A stretch of DNA of 8,588 bases from an uncultured Nostocoides sp. (GTDB taxonomy: Bacteria > Actinomycetota > Actinomycetes > Actinomycetales > Dermatophilaceae). The notes under the pieces were generated by a model. That model saw only the letters and a list, made by a program, of their open reading frames with translations. It did not search any database and was not told the DNA's origin. The stretch is from NCBI GenBank assembly GCA_936931335.1, contig CAKZIH010000053.1, forward strand, positions 1 through 8,588, in the 5' to 3' direction. Both the position numbers and the translations under genes were made by a program. This document shows positions 6,248 to 8,588 of the stretch, one piece after another (within the stretch, counting starts at the first letter, position 1; the number at the start of each line of letters is the position of its first letter).

Positions 6248-6620
6248 TGCGACGGCGGTCTTCACCGCTCTCGCCGACCCCACTCGGCGGGAGTTGCTGG
6301 AGGCGGTGGCGTCGACGGACGGCATCACCGCATCGACGCTGGCGACCCGGCATACCGTCTCTCGGCAGGCGATTGCCAAGCATTTGACGGTGCTCGCCGA
6401 CGCTGGCCTGGTGGAGCCGTTCCGCGTTGGCCGGGAGGTCCGGCACCGGGTGTGTCCGCAGCCGTTACGGGACACCGCCACCTGGCTGGCCGAGCACGCG
6501 GACACCTGGGATCAGCGACTCGGTGCGCTCAAGGCTGCGGCCGAAGCGGAGCAGCAGCGACGTGGCGCTCACTCGGGAGCGAGTGCTCAGGAACCAGGAC
6601 CGGGCGGCTCACCCACGTAG
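6234..6620 (+). CDS. ArsR-family winged-helix transcriptional regulator
   Basis: The 128-residue protein starts with the typical ArsR pattern FTALADPTRRELLEAV (10-25). The helix-turn-helix follows: ITASTLATRHTVSRQAIAKHLTVLADAGLVEPFRVGR, about residues 31-67, with recognition helix SRQAIAKHLTVL, then the beta wing REVRHRVCP. The tail beyond about residue 105 is Gln/Ala/Gly/Ser-rich and likely disordered. The metal-binding CxC motif of arsenic and cadmium sensors is missing (a single Cys is present), so metal sensing is unlikely. ATG 6234 overlaps the SRPBCC gene by 14 nt, with GAAGG (6224-6228) as a possible ribosome site; an in-frame GTG at 6228 is an alternative. It probably represses its own operon through the dyads at 5702-5750 (inferred). 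The downstream acyltransferase starts 5 to 89 nt later and could be co-transcribed. Confidence 0.9.
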   Translation: MPKTDATAVFTALADPTRRELLEAVASTDGITASTLATRHTVSRQAIAKHLTVLADAGLVEPFRVGREVRHRVCPQPLRDTATWLAEHADTWDQRLGALKAAAEAEQQRRGAHSGASAQEPGPGGSPT

Positions 6621-6709
6621 TTAGCATGGCTCTCGCCCGGATCCGCGGCATTCCACACCCACCGCAGGGAGCGCGAACTATTGCCGAGCCCGTCCGCCGG
6701 ACGACTGGG

Positions 6710-8588
6710 ATGACCAGGTCGCGCACCGTGTCCGAACCCCGCCGAGGGCGCGCTGCGATCGTGCTGCGGTGCTGGCTCGTCCTCGGCCTGCTCGCCCTGA
6801 TCGCCTTCGCCGTCACGCTCAGCCACCGGACCCCGACGTATGTCGCGGTGGCCCACCTGCGGGCGAGCGCACCCGGGCAACTCGTCGCGGCAACCCCGGC
6901 CGACATCCTGGAACGGACGCATGCGCTGCTACGGCCAGCGAGCTTTGCCGGCGCGGAGCGACCGGTGCTCACGCTGCGGATCGACCGGGAGGACGCGGCA
7001 TACCGGGTGCGCGCCAGCGCGCGGGAGGCGCAGTTCGCCGCGGACGCCGCAGACACCGCCGCCGATCTGCTCCGACTCGGCTCGGGTGCCCGGCTGCAAC
7101 CGGCGCAGGTTCCCCCGCTGCCCCGTCCGGACGCGGTCTGGCTCGGCTTGGCAGCGATCCCCCTGATAGGACTCCCGCTTGTGCTGCTGTGGCGGACCCG
7201 TCGATCGGCTCGGGATCGGGCCCCGGCACCCGCAGGTGCGGACGCGACATACCGGGCGCCGGCAGCCGGAGCGGAACCCGGGCGGCGGGCGCTGCGCACC
7301 GACATCGAAGGCCTGCGGGCGGTCGCGGTGAGTGTGGTGGTGCTCTGGCATGCCGGGGTGAGCTGGCTACCCGGGGGTTTCACCGGTGTGGACATGTTCT
7401 TCGTCATCTCCGGCTTCCTGATGTCCGGCGTCCTGCTCGGCCAGATCGCTCGGGATGGCCGGGTGCGCCTGGGCAACTTCTATGCCCGCCGCGCCCGGCG
7501 GCTGCTTCCGGCTGCGCTCACCGCCCAGGTGGGGATCGTGGTGCTCACTCTCACCTTCCTGCCCCGCCCGCGCTGGGCCGGTGTGGGATCCGACGTCGTG
7601 GCGGCCGCGGCATACGTCGTGAACTGGCGGATGGCCTCGAATGCCGTGGACTACCTGCAGGTCGATTGGCTGCCTAGCCCGGTGCAGCACTTTTGGAGCC
7701 TGTCGGTGGAGGAGCAGTTCTATCTCGCCTGGCCGGTCGTAGTGCTGCTGGGGGCGCTGCTCGCCAGTCGCCTGCGCATCCCGGCTCGACGGATCGTGCT
7801 CGTCATCAGCCTGCTGGTCTTCGTCGCCTCACTCGCGATATCGGTGCGGTGGACGCAGAGCACCCCGACCACCGCCTATTACGTGACGCCCACCCGGGTC
7901 TGGGAGCTCGCGCTCGGCTCGGTGATCGCCTGCACCCCGGCGGTATGGCGTCGCCTGCCCCGCCCGCTGGTGACCCCTTTGGCCTGGGCCGGGGCGGTGC
8001 TCGTCGTCGCCGCCATGTTCACCATCCACCCGGGTGACCCCTTCCCCGGCTGGCGCGCGCTGATCCCGACGGTCGGCGTCGCCCTGCTGATCGCCCTGGC
8101 TCCGGAGTGCGGCCGTCGGGGTCCGTATGCCGTGCTCGCCCTCCCCGCGCTGCAACGCATCGGCGGGCTGTCCTACAGCATCTATCTCTGGCACTGGCCC
8201 TTCATCGTCACCGCCATGGCGCTGACTACGGGTTCCGGGACTGTCGCGGTCCAGACCGGGCTGCTGGCGGCCGCGCTATCCCTGATCCCCGCCTGGCTGT
8301 CCTATCGCTTTATCGAGGAACCGTTGCGCCGCAACGGGATTCGGTTGCCTTCAGTGCGACGGGATCGGGCTTCGCTCTACCTCGGTCTGACCAATTCCTT
8401 GGCCGCCGCCTGCTGCGGAGTCTTCCTCCTGGCGCTCGCCTGGCCGGCCTCCTGGGTGGGTTCACCGGTGCGCTGGTCAGTTCCACCCGCCGTCCTTGCC
8501 GCCCGCCCAGCGACCGGCGCGGCAGTGCTCGGAGCCGATCCGGCTGCCTCGCCGCAGGGGGTCGCGATCGACGACCCGGGCCGCACCA
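6710..8588 (+). CDS. Membrane acyltransferase (acyltransferase-3, OafA/YrhL type) with N-terminal Wzz-like domain; 3' end cut
   Basis: The frame is open to the window end (626 codons, no stop). Residues 1-195 have a TM helix (about 20-37), a ~105-residue extracytoplasmic loop starting TPTYVAVAHLRAS, the motif PAQVPPLPRP (131-140), and a second TM (143-161). This is the layout of Wzz-type chain-length regulators. Acyltransferase-3 signatures begin at 196: RTDIEGLRAVAV with WHAG (His214, probable catalytic His), GVDMFFVISGFL, YARRARRLLPA, HFWSLSVEEQF (327-337), TRVWELALGS, LSYSIYLWHWPF and SYRFIEEPLRR, spread over about ten TM segments. Such enzymes O-acylate cell-surface glycans. After the last TM (around 8400-8460) a Pro/Ala-rich linker leads off the window; many relatives continue into an SGNH domain, which I cannot see here. 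The start is uncertain: ATG 6710, or in-frame ATG 6626 and GTG 6728; none has a good Shine-Dalgarno. Confidence 0.88.
   Translation, partial: MTRSRTVSEPRRGRAAIVLRCWLVLGLLALIAFAVTLSHRTPTYVAVAHLRASAPGQLVAATPADILERTHALLRPASFAGAERPVLTLRIDREDAAYRVRASAREAQFAADAADTAADLLRLGSGARLQPAQVPPLPRPDAVWLGLAAIPLIGLPLVLLWRTRRSARDRAPAPAGADATYRAPAAGAEPGRRALRTDIEGLRAVAVSVVVLWHAGVSWLPGGFTGVDMFFVISGFLMSGVLLGQIARDGRVRLGNFYARRARRLLPAALTAQVGIVVLTLTFLPRPRWAGVGSDVVAAAAYVVNWRMASNAVDYLQVDWLPSPVQHFWSLSVEEQFYLAWPVVVLLGALLASRLRIPARRIVLVISLLVFVASLAISVRWTQSTPTTAYYVTPTRVWELALGSVIACTPAVWRRLPRPLVTPLAWAGAVLVVAAMFTIHPGDPFPGWRALIPTVGVALLIALAPECGRRGPYAVLALPALQRIGGLSYSIYLWHWPFIVTAMALTTGSGTVAVQTGLLAAALSLIPAWLSYRFIEEPLRRNGIRLPSVRRDRASLYLGLTNSLAAACCGVFLLALAWPASWVGSPVRWSVPPAVLAARPATGAAVLGADPAASPQGVAIDDPGRT

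Noticed and set aside
6570..6585. Perfect 6-bp hairpin CACTCG-GGAG-CGAGTG near the ArsR gene end
   Set aside because: Inside coding sequence, 35 nt before the stop, and not followed by a T run. Too weak to call a terminator.
6621..6709. Possible promoter or terminator between the ArsR and acyltransferase genes
   Set aside because: TAGCAT at 6622-6627 loosely resembles a -10 box but has no matching -35, and this stretch may itself be coding if ATG 6626 is the start.
6529..7476. Minus-strand open frame (315 residues) opposite the ArsR tail and acyltransferase start
   Set aside because: Arg/Ser/Ala-rich composition without motifs, opposite a frame with clear TM segments and family signatures.
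6769..7677. Plus-strand open frame (302 residues) inside the acyltransferase region
   Set aside because: It is in a different frame from the acyltransferase, rich in Arg/Gly/Pro/Ala, and has none of the signatures found in the true frame.

Overview
The window is high-GC DNA with Actinobacteria-type coding. It opens in the conserved replication cluster near the chromosome origin: the 3' end of dnaN (sliding clamp), then gnd (6-phosphogluconate dehydrogenase), recF and the DUF721/DciA gene. A gnd gene between dnaN and recF, followed by DUF721, is a characteristic actinobacterial arrangement. A member of Micrococcales, perhaps near Dermatophilaceae/Intrasporangiaceae, seems likely, but the sequence alone does not fix the genus. 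Every gene I support is on the + strand.

Region 1 (1-3573) is the core: dnaN C-terminus, gnd with an unusual ~90-residue low-complexity tail, recF starting 1 nt after the gnd stop, and dciA with a perfect 9-bp hairpin in its 5' coding part.

Region 2 (3570/3579-8588) is accessory. In most actinobacteria gyrB and gyrA follow the DUF721 gene closely. Here at least 5 kb of unrelated genes come next: a small single-pass membrane protein with a four-cysteine extracytoplasmic domain, translationally linked to dciA; a signal-less protealysin-type M4 metalloprotease with a C-terminal emfourin-like (inhibitor) domain in the same polypeptide; an SRPBCC/AHSA1 protein and an ArsR-type regulator with overlapping genes, preceded by two similar 16-bp dyads 33 bp apart that look like operators; and a large membrane protein, cut by the window end, that joins a Wzz-like two-TM domain to an OafA/YrhL-type acyltransferase-3 domain.

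The first four genes serve DNA replication and repair plus central carbon metabolism. The later ones point to intracellular proteolysis with built-in control, a small self-regulated two-gene unit, and modification of a cell-surface polysaccharide. There is no RNA gene, CRISPR array, insertion sequence or convincing rho-independent terminator, and no gene-free stretch above about 125 bases. The most interesting signals are the two domain fusions, the displacement of gyrB, the tandem dyads, and a Met-to-Gln change at a clamp peptide-pocket position.
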